From: Terriglobales bacterium
GTDB taxonomy: Bacteria; Acidobacteriota; Terriglobia; Terriglobales; Acidobacteriaceae
DNA: 64,000 bases
Direction: 5' to 3'
NCBI GenBank assembly: GCA_035561515.1
Contig: DATMXP010000054.1
Coordinates: 45,961 to 109,960, forward strand
Position numbers and translations under genes: made by a program. Under the pieces are notes generated by a model. The model had not been told where the DNA came from, did no database searches, and saw only the letters and a list, made by a program, of their open reading frames with translations. Positions 1 to 7,804 of this stretch are shown in pieces. The stretch's first letter is position 1, and every line of letters starts with the position of its first letter.

Positions 1-271
1 GCGGACTGTTTGCAAGGACAGAAGGCAGGCCCATCAACTGTCCGGCGTGGGCTACTCCCAGCAGCAGCTTTCGGTCGCCTGAGAAGATCGCCAGTTCCAG
101 TTCACCCGAATCGACGTAATAGGCTCCACGGCAAGGCTCATTTTCCTGGAAGAGGACCGCACCCGCAGGCACCGAAAGTGACACGCCCGCCTGGCGGATA
201 AACTCCAGCAGCGAAGCGGCGCTGGAGCCACCATCGCCTCCGAAAACCGAAGCTGAGCCGGAACTTGGCAC
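1..271 (-). CDS. Crp/Fnr-type cyclic-nucleotide-binding domain protein (partial)
   Basis: The minus-strand frame is open from a stop at about 319 down to the left edge of the window. It encodes the front of a cyclic-nucleotide-binding beta-roll: SVPAGAVLFQENEPC, then YYVDSGELELAIF and the turn leading to GQLMGLPSVLANSP. This spacing is typical of the Crp/Fnr sensor domain, so the product is probably a transcription factor or a stand-alone cNMP-domain protein. The DNA-binding half, if present, lies outside the window. The start is uncertain: a GTG at 271 is the longest reasonable choice, and no clear Shine-Dalgarno sequence precedes it. Family confidence is good, but nothing can be said about ligand or targets. 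Confidence 0.6.
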   Translation of the reverse strand, partial: MPSSGSASVFGGDGGSSAASLLEFIRQAGVSLSVPAGAVLFQENEPCRGAYYVDSGELELAIFSGDRKLLLGVAHAGQLMGLPSVLANSP

Positions 272-409
272 TAAGCCATCGTGGCTGGCGGATGCGAACA
301 GTGGCAGTGATAACAGTCACACGATTTCGTGTACAGGTCACGAAAAACCCAGAAAATCCGCCGATTCGGCCTCTCATGGCTAACTTCGGTGGACTACTCG
401 AAATCATCC

Positions 410-1672
410 TCAAGGCTTTTTGAATACCTGTCCACCCTTCATGACGAAGCTCACCTTCTGCAGTGCGGCGATGTCGTTCAGGGGATCACCTGGGACCGCA
501 ACAATGTCAGCCAACTTTCCGGCTTCAATCGTCCCTACTTGATCCTGCATGCCCATCAATTCCGAAGCGACCGTCGTTGCCGAGCGGATTGCCTGTAGCG
601 GCGTCATGCCATACTTCACCATCAGCGGGAACTCGATCGCCGGATTGATCTTCCAATCGAAGCCGCCGGCATCGGTACCGAAGGCGATCTTCACACCTGA
701 ATCGAGGGCTCGCTTGAACGTATCGGCATGGATCTTCACCATGTCGAGCCACACCTTCGCTCCTGCCTTCGCTCGGCCCTCCGCCACATATTCTCCGACG
801 TACAGCGTCGGCACGTAGTAGATCCCCTTCGCCACCATCGCCTTCAAGTCCTCCGGCGCGATGTACTGCCCGTGCTCAATGGTGTCCACGCCCGCCTCAA
901 CTGAGTTATGAACGCCTCGAAGTGCCGATGCATGCGAAGACACCTTCCGGCGTTGCCGATGGGTTTCGTCCACGATGGCCCGGAGTTCCTCCATAGTGAA
1001 GGTAGGAACGTCGTCCAGCACTCCATCCGGCCGCAGGAAGTAGCTGCGGTCGGAGTAGACCTTGATCCAGTCAGCGCCGTAGCTGATCTGCTCGCGAACC
1101 GCCTTGCGGGCTTCATCCGGCCCATCCACCACCTGCACTCCATGCGGAACCTGGATATCGGGCGAGTAGCCCAGGAGCGGATACGCTCCGGTTACGTTCA
1201 GCGAACGCGTCGCTACCTGCATCCGTGGGCCGGGTATGAAACCCTGATTGATGGCCTTTTTGATGTCCACGTCCGCGTACATCGCACCTTCGGTTTCCAG
1301 GTCCCGGATGGTGGTAAATCCGTACTCGAGCGCTCGCCGTGCTGCCACGGTGCCCAGAATCGTTCGATACGCCTGCGACCACTTCAGGAGTTGGACGTCA
1401 TAATCTTCGGCCGTGATGTCGCCCTGAAGTAGAACGTGGGTGTGCGCATCGATCAACCCGGGAAGGCAGGTGAGATTGCCAAGTTCGACGACGCTGGCTC
1501 CCTTTGGGGCAGAGGCGCCGACCGAGGCGATCTTCTCCCCGTCCACGGCGATGTAGGCATTTCGCTGATACTGCCCCGATTTGACGTCGAGAACCGAGCC
1601 ACAGTGCAGGACGGTTTGGGCCGCGGCAGATGCCAGGAGTGTCAGAAGGACTGAGGCAACGCGGATGAACAT
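410..1672 (-). CDS. Secreted amidohydrolase (M38 / imidazolonepropionase-like)
   Basis: A 420-residue metal-dependent hydrolase of the amidohydrolase superfamily. Residues 1-19 are a signal peptide ending SAAAQ, so it is exported. The N-terminal beta-sandwich is followed by DAHTHV with the metal-ligand pair H77/H79. Further on come the probable carbamylated lysine in GADWIKVYSD, the histidines in SSHAS and TIEHGQY, and the metal aspartate in FGTDAGGF. The C-terminus (GTIEAGKLADIVAV) is the usual superfamily ending. Relatives cleave Xaa-Pro dipeptides or cyclic amides; the substrate cannot be told from sequence. It stands alone, with about 100 bp to the next same-strand gene. Confidence 0.85.
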   Translation of the reverse strand: MFIRVASVLLTLLASAAAQTVLHCGSVLDVKSGQYQRNAYIAVDGEKIASVGASAPKGASVVELGNLTCLPGLIDAHTHVLLQGDITAEDYDVQLLKWSQAYRTILGTVAARRALEYGFTTIRDLETEGAMYADVDIKKAINQGFIPGPRMQVATRSLNVTGAYPLLGYSPDIQVPHGVQVVDGPDEARKAVREQISYGADWIKVYSDRSYFLRPDGVLDDVPTFTMEELRAIVDETHRQRRKVSSHASALRGVHNSVEAGVDTIEHGQYIAPEDLKAMVAKGIYYVPTLYVGEYVAEGRAKAGAKVWLDMVKIHADTFKRALDSGVKIAFGTDAGGFDWKINPAIEFPLMVKYGMTPLQAIRSATTVASELMGMQDQVGTIEAGKLADIVAVPGDPLNDIAALQKVSFVMKGGQVFKKP

Positions 1673-1778
1673 GATCTGCTCCGGTGAAGATTTTGCAAGC
1701 GGAGCAGTTTAACGCAAAGCACGGTCGCGGTGCAGGCGCACACCGGCGCCATTCGGATGTTCCAGGTAGAAAAAAGGA

Positions 1779-2615
1779 TTAGCGGTGTTTGAACTCGCTG
1801 GTGATGTGCGTGGCGCGCTTGGTCAGGACTTTCTCAACCGTATCGACCACGTTTGGCAGGAACGCTGCGCCACCATTGCCGTTCGCTGCGGCAGTGAGGG
1901 CATAGTTCCAGGACTCCGGCTGTTCCAACACCGAGGCGCTGCGGCGTTCCGGTTCCGGCCGGTACATGTAAACCAGCCAGAGACTGACAGCCGCCAGGTA
2001 CGCAAACTGGTTCAAGGTGTTGAGCACGTTGCCACTAGTAACGCCGGTAAAGAGCGAACGCAATGTGACCACTGAAAGGTGGCTTCCGGCTGTAAGGCCG
2101 AAGCCGATGGCAATTCCAAACACCCGATGGGCATCCGTCAGGCCAAGCTGGCGGGAGAACATGTACAGGAACACCACCAGTCCGCATTGCATCAAGCTGA
2201 CGCTGCGATCAATGGTAAGGATAAAGCTGGTTATCGGGTTGTTCGTACCAGGCGATGAACTCAGCGCCATCACCGAGCCGATCATCAGCAGTACCAGCGA
2301 AGACCACCGGAAAAGGGTGCTGCCGAAGGTCCGAAGCTGCTCGTAGGGCCGGAAAACGTGCCGGAAGACCTCGTGCAGGACCGAGAAGCCCAGCGCTGTA
2401 ATGATGGCCGCACTGGTCCAATAACAATAGTAATAGGCCTTATAGGAGATGAAGTTCAGAACGAAATTCAGAATATCGGCAGCCGTAAGGGCCACCAGAT
2501 AAGCAGTAAAAATAGGGTAGTCGCGGTTCAGCTTCTTCTTGAAAACAAAGGCCACTAGGACCAGTGACACGATCCAGGAGGCCGTCCAGAAGCTAAGCAT
2601 TAAGGCACGTATCAT
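1779..2615 (-). CDS. Multi-pass inner-membrane protein, unknown function
   Basis: A 278-residue protein with about seven hydrophobic segments: roughly residues 5-24, 35-60, 64-82, 100-118, 130-152, 165-185 and 198-216. They are separated by short basic loops, and a soluble C-terminal tail of about 60 residues follows. The architecture resembles conserved acidobacterial membrane proteins with no assigned role. No catalytic motif is visible. It is monocistronic as far as can be seen. Start is the ATG at 2615. Confidence 0.6.
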   Translation of the reverse strand: MIRALMLSFWTASWIVSLVLVAFVFKKKLNRDYPIFTAYLVALTAADILNFVLNFISYKAYYYCYWTSAAIITALGFSVLHEVFRHVFRPYEQLRTFGSTLFRWSSLVLLMIGSVMALSSSPGTNNPITSFILTIDRSVSLMQCGLVVFLYMFSRQLGLTDAHRVFGIAIGFGLTAGSHLSVVTLRSLFTGVTSGNVLNTLNQFAYLAAVSLWLVYMYRPEPERRSASVLEQPESWNYALTAAANGNGGAAFLPNVVDTVEKVLTKRATHITSEFKHR

Positions 2616-2769
2616 AGGCTGGTCCGCGACGACGCTATTTTAGGGTGCAAGAATGCGCCGACTTGCGGAGAATACCTACTTACGTGCCCTATCGCAAGAC
2701 AAATTTCATCCCAGTACTAGTACCAGGGTAATGTTCTATATCCGGTTCATAACCGGCCCCCCCCGATAA

Positions 2770-2925
2770 CTAGGGGATCAATTGGCAGTGCGGCGTGCCA
2801 GGATCGCACCACGGAATCGGCGAGGCATTCGGTGATACCGGTTGTACGTTCTTGGGGGCGACTGCTGCTGACAGGATGCCTGCGGTGACGAGGGTTAATA
2901 CCGTAGCGCGCAATAGATTCTTCAC
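2770..2925 (-). CDS. Small secreted peptide (51 aa)
   Basis: A short minus-strand gene starting with GTG at 2925, preceded by a strong Shine-Dalgarno sequence (AGGAGAG, 6 nt upstream). The first 23 residues form a classical signal peptide: KNLLR, a hydrophobic stretch, then SAAVA. The mature part is only about 28 residues, is proline-rich and ends PWCDPGTPHCQLIP. Its two cysteines are seven residues apart and could form a disulfide. RBS, export signal and paired cysteines together argue for a real gene. Function unknown; I see no toxin or bacteriocin partner next to it. Confidence 0.6.
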   Translation of the reverse strand: MKNLLRATVLTLVTAGILSAAVAPKNVQPVSPNASPIPWCDPGTPHCQLIP

Positions 2926-3274
2926 GATTCTCTCTCCTGAGTTCGGTACTTTTTCTGTACTTTTCGGGCCTTTTTGGCCGTTTTTGTTGTTTTAAATTGG
3001 GTAGTCTACAGGTATGAACCGAGTTCCAAATCGGAACGCGGAGCAAATGCCACAGAACCTGTCAAACTACTTTGGCCGGAAGTCTAAACCAAAGTAATGT
3101 GAACGTGAAGTATCAGGAAAAAATTTTTCCAAACTTCGAAATTCACCAGACTTCCATGTCCAGGTTCATTACAGGCTATTTCGGCTAAAAACACGAAGAA
3201 AAACGAAGTTAAAGGGAATAAAACCGTAGGAAAAATTTCCCGTTTTGGAATCGGGAATAACCGGGAATAGAGGA
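2926..3274. other. AT-rich intergenic region with short palindromes
   Basis: No gene seen. The stretch is clearly AT-richer than its surroundings. It carries an inverted repeat TACTTTGG (3068-3075) with CCAAAGTA (3089-3096), a near-perfect palindrome at 3116-3130 (GGAAAAA/TTTTTCC), a related GGAAA-AA-TTTCC at 3229-3240, and repeated GGGAATA motifs at 3212-3266. It lies upstream of the small secreted peptide gene and downstream of the small basic protein, so promoter or operator elements are plausible. Confidence 0.4.
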
Positions 3275-3448
3275 CTACTCGTCCTGAGAAAGTAGGCTTC
3301 CGAGGGTAGGTTTGTGTTTTTCCGTAGCGCGCTTCGTGCGGGGAACCTCTCGTTTCGTCGGAGGCGGGGATCCGATAACGTTCCGGGCCGCTGATTTCAC
3401 CGCTTTTTCCGCCGTGAATACCTTTTTTCTACCCTTCTTTTTCGCCAT
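3275..3448 (-). CDS. Small lysine-rich basic protein (57 aa)
   Basis: The minus-strand ATG at 3448 has a good Shine-Dalgarno sequence (AGGAG, 9 nt upstream). The 57-residue product begins MAKKKGRKKVFTAEKAVKSA and stays strongly basic, with many Lys/Arg and several Thr/Pro, before an acidic end (LLSQDE). It resembles the small lysine-rich nucleoid or RNA-associated proteins found in many bacteria, but I cannot assign a family. It is transcribed divergently from the zinc-ribbon protein at 3502. Coding status is inferred from RBS plus composition only. Confidence 0.5.
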   Translation of the reverse strand: MAKKKGRKKVFTAEKAVKSAARNVIGSPPPTKREVPRTKRATEKHKPTLGSLLSQDE

Positions 3449-3501
3449 CGGGCTATGCTCCTAACTTGGCTAGATTAAAATCGAACTGGAGCGAATCGGC
3501 A

Positions 3502-3777
3502 ATGGAAGAGCGCGATTTCTACGACGAGAAGCCGGAAACACGGAAAACCAATCTCATCTGTCCCCACTGCCGGCAGGAAGCCGAGTACGAGCTGGGATGG
3601 ATGGTTCGTCGCAAAAAGAAGCAGCTTCCCGGGCGTGCCGATGAGCGCGATCGCGCCAAGTTCGCAAAAGCGCGTTCCTACATGGTGCGGAAAGACGACC
3701 TGGTTGCCTGTAAGAATGTTCGCTGCCGCAAGCGTTTTGAAGTCAGCGGAGTGCAGTCCGTCGCTTTTCTGGAGTAG
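3502..3777 (+). CDS. Small zinc-ribbon protein
   Basis: A 91-residue protein with one zinc-ribbon: CPHC near residues 22-25 and a second pair in CKNVRC near residues 72-77. A very basic segment (MVRRKKKQLPG) lies between them. The ligand spacing suggests a structural zinc site in a nucleic-acid- or protein-binding protein. The ATG at 3502 (GGAG about 10 nt upstream) is preferred; an in-frame TTG at 3466 would add 12 residues without an evident RBS. It ends 20 bp before the convergent TrpF-like gene. Confidence 0.6.
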   Translation: MEERDFYDEKPETRKTNLICPHCRQEAEYELGWMVRRKKKQLPGRADERDRAKFAKARSYMVRKDDLVACKNVRCRKRFEVSGVQSVAFLE

Positions 3778-3797
3778 TTCTCGAAAGCCGCAGGTTT

Positions 3798-4463
3798 TTA
3801 ACTACATAGAACGGCGTTCATAAACTGGCCGAGTTTCGCTTCATCGAGCTTACTGTTCATCCTTACTCCGCTACAGATGTCCAGTCCGAAAGGTGCCACG
3901 TCGCGTACCGCTTGCGCGACGTTTTGTGCATTCAGTCCACCTGCCAGAAACATCGGTACGTTGATTGCCTCGCGGATACGCCGGCTTAGCGTCCAGTCGT
4001 GAACGCGGCCGGTGCCCCCGAGTTCTTTCACCTTCAGATTAGGATTGCCGGAATCCAGCAGGATCGCATTCACGCTCTCGCTTGCCTCTACGGCTTCCTG
4101 AACCGACTCTTCTCCCGTTACATGCACCACTTGCACCAGCGCGATACCGGGCAGTGCACGGCGAAGTTCGCCATGAACCCTGGCCGAGACTCGATCGACA
4201 AGCTGAATAGTGTTTACGCCGGTCCGACGCTGCTGCTCGACAATGACGTCAGTCTCTGTTGCACACGTAAGCAGGAACGTAGCGATCCCGGGTGGCACGC
4301 GTGCGGCGATGTCGGTGATCAGCTCTTCATCAATAACGCCGGGCCCGCTCGGCATTTTCGAAACCAGCCCGAGTGCGCTCGCCCCATAGCGAATTGCGAG
4401 TTCGGCTTCTTCCACGCTGCTGATGCAGCAGATCTTCACGCGTGGTTTATGAGTGCCGTGCAT
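3798..4463 (-). CDS. Phosphoribosylanthranilate isomerase-like protein (TrpF paralogue)
   Basis: A 221-residue TIM-barrel protein with the TrpF signatures: RVKICC near residues 8-13 (canonical KICG with the catalytic cysteine), ILLDSG carrying the general-acid aspartate, GGTGRVHDW, the phosphate-binding AGGLNAQNV, and GLDICSGVR (canonical GVDVSSGVE). Active-site residues are therefore present, though two motifs deviate. No other trp gene is nearby. It starts 1 bp after the stop of the transporter gene at 4465, so the two are co-transcribed, which is odd for tryptophan synthesis. It may be the genome's trpF or a specialised paralogue. Confidence 0.75.
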   Translation of the reverse strand: MHGTHKPRVKICCISSVEEAELAIRYGASALGLVSKMPSGPGVIDEELITDIAARVPPGIATFLLTCATETDVIVEQQRRTGVNTIQLVDRVSARVHGELRRALPGIALVQVVHVTGEESVQEAVEASESVNAILLDSGNPNLKVKELGGTGRVHDWTLSRRIREAINVPMFLAGGLNAQNVAQAVRDVAPFGLDICSGVRMNSKLDEAKLGQFMNAVLCS

Positions 4464-4464
4464 G

Positions 4465-5421
4465 TTAATCTGCGCTCGCTTCGCAGGCAGGCAGGGTTTC
4501 TTCTGCGCGGCCAGCGCGGCGTTTCACTTTAGATTGGGTCACCAGCGCCACGGAGATCACCACGATCGCCGTTCCCGCCAGGATGTATGCGTCCACGCGT
4601 TCGTGAAGAACAATCCATCCCAGGAACACCGCCACCACAGGATTCACGTATGCGTACGTTGCCACCTTCGACATCGACACATTCTGCAGCAACCAGATAT
4701 ATGCGCTGAATCCAACCCACGAGCCGAAGACAATCAGGTAGGCCACAGCTCCAATTGCCTGTGGTGTCCAGTGTGCGTCTTTGAACTCTCCGAATGCGGC
4801 TCCGATGCCAAGGTTCACCAGTCCCGCGATGGTCATCTGCCATCCGCTCGCGGAGAACGGGTCAATCTCTTTCTGCCACCGCTTCGACAGTGCCGAGCCA
4901 ATCGACCAGCAAAGCGATCCCAACATCAGGACGCTCGCGGCGTAAAACTGCTTGCGCCCGAGAGTCGTGGTGGACATTAGCTTGGGCCACAGGAGAACGC
5001 CGATGCCGACGATCCCAAGCGCCAGACCGATGTAGCCTTTTCCGCCTGGTCGGTCTCCGCGAAACGCGAAGCTGTCCACTACGAGGAACCACAGCGGAGT
5101 AATCGCAACGATGAGTGCTGCCAGTCCTGTGGGTACGACGACCTCCGCCCATGCCAGCAGGGAATTCGCCAGGCTCAGCAGCAGTACGCCAATCAAACTA
5201 AGCTTTGCAAGTTGCGGAAGAGTGACGCGAATGCCGCGATTAGTCCGCCAGCAGTAAAGCAGCATGACTGCGCCGGCAATCACGAAGCGAACGCCGGTCA
5301 TCACGTATGGCGGCACGTACTTCACCGCGATCCCGATGCCGAGATACGTGGAGCCCCAGAACACATAAACCAGGGCGAACGCGAGCAGTACTCGCCAACG
5401 ATGCTGTTCGGACTGCGTCAT
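4465..5421 (-). CDS. EamA/DMT-family transporter
   Basis: A 318-residue protein with ten predicted membrane helices in two EamA repeats, opening with FALVYVFWGSTYLGIGIAVK, the signature of drug/metabolite transporters. Members export amino acids or small metabolites; the substrate is unknown. The ATG at 5421 (MTQSEQHRW) is preferred. The longer open frame to 5514 would encode a strong DNA palindrome (5491-5512) and lacks the family's N-terminus. Its stop is 1 bp from the start of the TrpF-like gene, suggesting an operon in which both act on one metabolite. Confidence 0.8.
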   Translation of the reverse strand: MTQSEQHRWRVLLAFALVYVFWGSTYLGIGIAVKYVPPYVMTGVRFVIAGAVMLLYCWRTNRGIRVTLPQLAKLSLIGVLLLSLANSLLAWAEVVVPTGLAALIVAITPLWFLVVDSFAFRGDRPGGKGYIGLALGIVGIGVLLWPKLMSTTTLGRKQFYAASVLMLGSLCWSIGSALSKRWQKEIDPFSASGWQMTIAGLVNLGIGAAFGEFKDAHWTPQAIGAVAYLIVFGSWVGFSAYIWLLQNVSMSKVATYAYVNPVVAVFLGWIVLHERVDAYILAGTAIVVISVALVTQSKVKRRAGRAEETLPACEASAD

Positions 5422-5490
5422 GAAATCGAAGTTGGAACAATAGCAGAATAGATGGGCCAGAATCGGTGACGGATGCAGAGAAGTTAATGC

Positions 5491-5512
5491 GAGCGGGCGA
5501 ATTCGCCCGCTC
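5491..5512 (-). terminator. Perfect palindrome, probable terminator or attenuator
   Basis: A perfect 22-nt palindrome with 11-bp arms (GAGCGGGCGAA and its complement). It lies between the stop of the gene at 5521 and the start of the transporter gene on the same strand. A T-rich tract (TGTGTTT) exists only on the plus-strand side, so rho-independent termination of minus-strand transcripts is uncertain. Confidence 0.4.
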
Positions 5513-5520
5513 ATGTGTGT

Positions 5521-5940
5521 TTATGCGGCTTCCGAGTATTCCTGCGCGCGTGCTTGTTCGCTGTCGAAATCGGTAATTCCAATCACCAATGCTTCATTCA
5601 ACGCTTGAAGCCGGAAGGGAAGTGCAGCGGATTCGTTGCTGAAGCCGAGCAGGTTCGGTAATCCGGCGGCAGCCAGCGCTTGCAGCACATCGCCTTTACC
5701 GTGCGTGCGGAAACTCAGCTTTTTCAGTCCACCGGGATAATCCGTCAGTATCGACATGCCCATCACCATCAATCCGTTAATCAACGCCGTTGCAGCCGCG
5801 CGACGATGTCGTCCCCAGAAGAAGCTGGCCATGATCATGAAAGCGGCAGTCGTCAGATGGTCAAGAACGGCATGCGTTGCCGGATCAACGAACTTCGGCA
5901 TACGTTGTGTCTGGTCGAGTACTCGGTCGAGTGGGTCCAT
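5521..5940 (-). CDS. Conserved hypothetical protein with two membrane segments
   Basis: A 139-residue protein. Residues 22-42 and 48-66 are hydrophobic helices joined by the basic loop WGRHRRAAATAL, consistent with a helical hairpin in the membrane. The C-terminal half is soluble and carries several alanines and acidic residues. It resembles small acidobacterial conserved proteins without assigned function. It is upstream of and co-oriented with the transporter gene, separated by about 100 bp containing the palindrome at 5491-5512. Confidence 0.5.
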   Translation of the reverse strand: MDPLDRVLDQTQRMPKFVDPATHAVLDHLTTAAFMIMASFFWGRHRRAAATALINGLMVMGMSILTDYPGGLKKLSFRTHGKGDVLQALAAAGLPNLLGFSNESAALPFRLQALNEALVIGITDFDSEQARAQEYSEAA

Positions 5941-6298
5941 TGGAAATCTCTCCTGTTTGAAGTCCTGATAACAAGATGCCGCCGCTAATCATTGGTCTGC
6001 CTGCGAAGCGGCTACACGGAACTCGACTCAGGGGGTTACGGCATCTCAGGAGTCGGGCTATAATCAATAGTGATGAAGCTGATGGCCACATTCCGCACTG
6101 GTTTACAGGCGGCGCCGCCTTGCAGGCTGCGGTTGATCGTGAGCTATCCTCGCGTGGGCCTGAAGTTTATCCCCTCCAAGCAGCGCCCCAATCTGTTCGG
6201 CTGCGACTAAGTCCCCCTCCTGATTTGCGCGTTGTTCCTGCTCATTGAGCACCGATTCTCGCGCGTATGCGCCCCAGCAGAAGAACAGGAGAAAGTCC
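5941..6298. other. Intergenic region, possible tiny ORF
   Basis: Divergent region between the minus-strand hypothetical at 5521 and the aminotransferase at 6299. It holds a 45-codon plus-strand ORF at 6073-6210 (MKLMATFRTGL to NLFGCD) with no convincing RBS, so I do not call it a gene. Promoters for both flanking genes should lie here, but no clear consensus is visible. Confidence 0.3.
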
Positions 6299-7693
6299 AT
6301 GCCGACCACCATCACTCAAGCCGGTCCCAACATTCGCACCGCACTCCCCGGACCGAACGCCAAGCGCGTGCTCGCGGGAGACGAGAAGTACATTTCGCCG
6401 TCATACACCCGTTCCTATCCGCTCGTTGCCAAGCGTGGCCGCGGCGTAATGATTGAAGACGTTGACGGAAACGAGTTCCTCGATTTCGCCGCTGGCATCG
6501 CCGTGTGTTCCACCGGGCATTGCCATCCGGAAGTCGTTGCCGCCATCCAGAAGCAGTCGGCGGAACTCATCCACATGTCCGGCACCGACTTCTATTACGA
6601 GAACATGGTCACCCTCGCCGAGCGCCTGTCGAAGCTGGCGCCGATGAAGGGACCTCACCGCTTCTACTACGGGAACTCCGGTGCCGAAGCCATTGAAGCT
6701 GCGATCAAGATGGCGCGTTATCACACCAAGCGGCCGAATATCATCGCCTTTTACGGCGCGTTTCACGGACGCACCATGGGAGCGCTCTCGCTCACCGCTT
6801 CCAAGCCGCAGCAGAAGCGCCGGTTTGCTCCGTTCATGCCGGGCGTACACCATGTGCGCTATCCCGATGTCTATCGCGGATGCGTCGGCGGCACGCAGGA
6901 AGCGGAGAAGTTCGCTCTCGGCTGTGCGCGCTTCATCGAAGAAAAGGTCTTAACAACCGTGTTGCCGCCGGAAGAAGTCGCTGCGATCTTCGTCGAGCCC
7001 ATCCAGGGCGAAGGCGGATACGTAGTTGCACCAACCATCTTCATGCAGGAACTGCGGAAAATCTGCGACAAGCACGGCATCCTGCTCGTGTGCGACGAAG
7101 TTCAGTCCGGCTGCGGACGCACCGGCAAGATGTGGGCCGTCCAGCACACTGGTGTCGAGCCCGACATGATCACCATCGCGAAGGGCATCGCCTCCGGCAT
7201 GCCGCTTAGCGTCCTGATGGCGAAAGCCGAGATCATGGACTGGGTGCCCGGATCGCACGCTTCCACATTCGGCGGAAATCCCGTAGCCATCGCTTCCGCA
7301 CTCGCCACGCTCGACGTTCTTGAGCGCGAAGGTATCCAGAACGCAGCCGAAGTCGGCAGCTACATCATGGCGCGCGTTGCGGAGTGGCCGAAGAAACACG
7401 AACTGGTTGGCGACGTCCGCGGCCGCGGCCTCATGATTGGAATCGATCTCGTGAAAGACAAGCAGACGAAAGCGTATGCTGGTCCGGAGCGTGATCGCGT
7501 CACCGAATTGGCGTTCGAGCGCGGACTGCTGATCCTGGGCGCAGGCCCCTCGGCTGTCCGTATTTGCCCGCCACTTATCGTCACCAAAGAACAAGCCGAC
7601 ATCGCTCTCGACATCCTCGAAGAGTGCATCGGCATTGTCGAGAAAGAGCACCACGGGACTCGCAGCAAAGCTGGCCAGCCCGTAGGCGCATAG
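6299..7693 (+). CDS. Class III PLP-dependent aminotransferase (GABA/ornithine type)
   Basis: A 464-residue fold-type I aminotransferase. Visible motifs are GNSGAEAIEAA (phosphate binding, about 126-136), FYGAFHGRTMGALS, the cofactor aspartate D266 in LLVCDEVQSGCGRTG, the Schiff-base lysine K295 in ITIAKGIASGMPL, and HASTFGGNPVA. It converts an omega-amino group (4-aminobutyrate, ornithine or acetylornithine) with 2-oxoglutarate as likely acceptor; substrate choice is not resolved. ATG 6299 is chosen because AGGAGA lies 8 nt upstream, whereas the longer frame begins with an unsupported TTG at 6245. It stands alone with a hairpin at 7724 behind it. Confidence 0.88.
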   Translation: MPTTITQAGPNIRTALPGPNAKRVLAGDEKYISPSYTRSYPLVAKRGRGVMIEDVDGNEFLDFAAGIAVCSTGHCHPEVVAAIQKQSAELIHMSGTDFYYENMVTLAERLSKLAPMKGPHRFYYGNSGAEAIEAAIKMARYHTKRPNIIAFYGAFHGRTMGALSLTASKPQQKRRFAPFMPGVHHVRYPDVYRGCVGGTQEAEKFALGCARFIEEKVLTTVLPPEEVAAIFVEPIQGEGGYVVAPTIFMQELRKICDKHGILLVCDEVQSGCGRTGKMWAVQHTGVEPDMITIAKGIASGMPLSVLMAKAEIMDWVPGSHASTFGGNPVAIASALATLDVLEREGIQNAAEVGSYIMARVAEWPKKHELVGDVRGRGLMIGIDLVKDKQTKAYAGPERDRVTELAFERGLLILGAGPSAVRICPPLIVTKEQADIALDILEECIGIVEKEHHGTRSKAGQPVGA

Positions 7694-7723
7694 CACTGCC
7701 CCTTTTACCCAGCAGTACAGGAG

Positions 7724-7765
7724 CACGAACCGCCCGGTCACAAGCCGGGCGTTCGTGTCTTTAGG
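7724..7765 (+). terminator. Probable terminator after the aminotransferase
   Basis: Stem CACGAACCGCCCGG pairing with CCGGGCGTTCGTG (one bulge) around a 7-nt loop, followed by the short T tract TCTTT. It lies between the aminotransferase stop and the PEP carboxylase start. Confidence 0.55.
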
Positions 7766-7804
7766 GAGCGCACATTTACCATAGGTTGGGTGGGGCAAGC
7801 TTCA

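Noticed and set aside
2747..3046. 99-codon minus-strand frame overlapping the small secreted peptide
   Set aside because: The alternative frame has the RBS, signal peptide and sensible stop; this one is arginine-rich shadow.
6073..6210. 45-codon plus-strand ORF before the aminotransferase
   Set aside because: No RBS and no export or domain signal; kept only as a remark in the intergenic entry.
6950..7798. A 282-codon minus-strand frame
   Set aside because: Antisense to the aminotransferase, no family resemblance.
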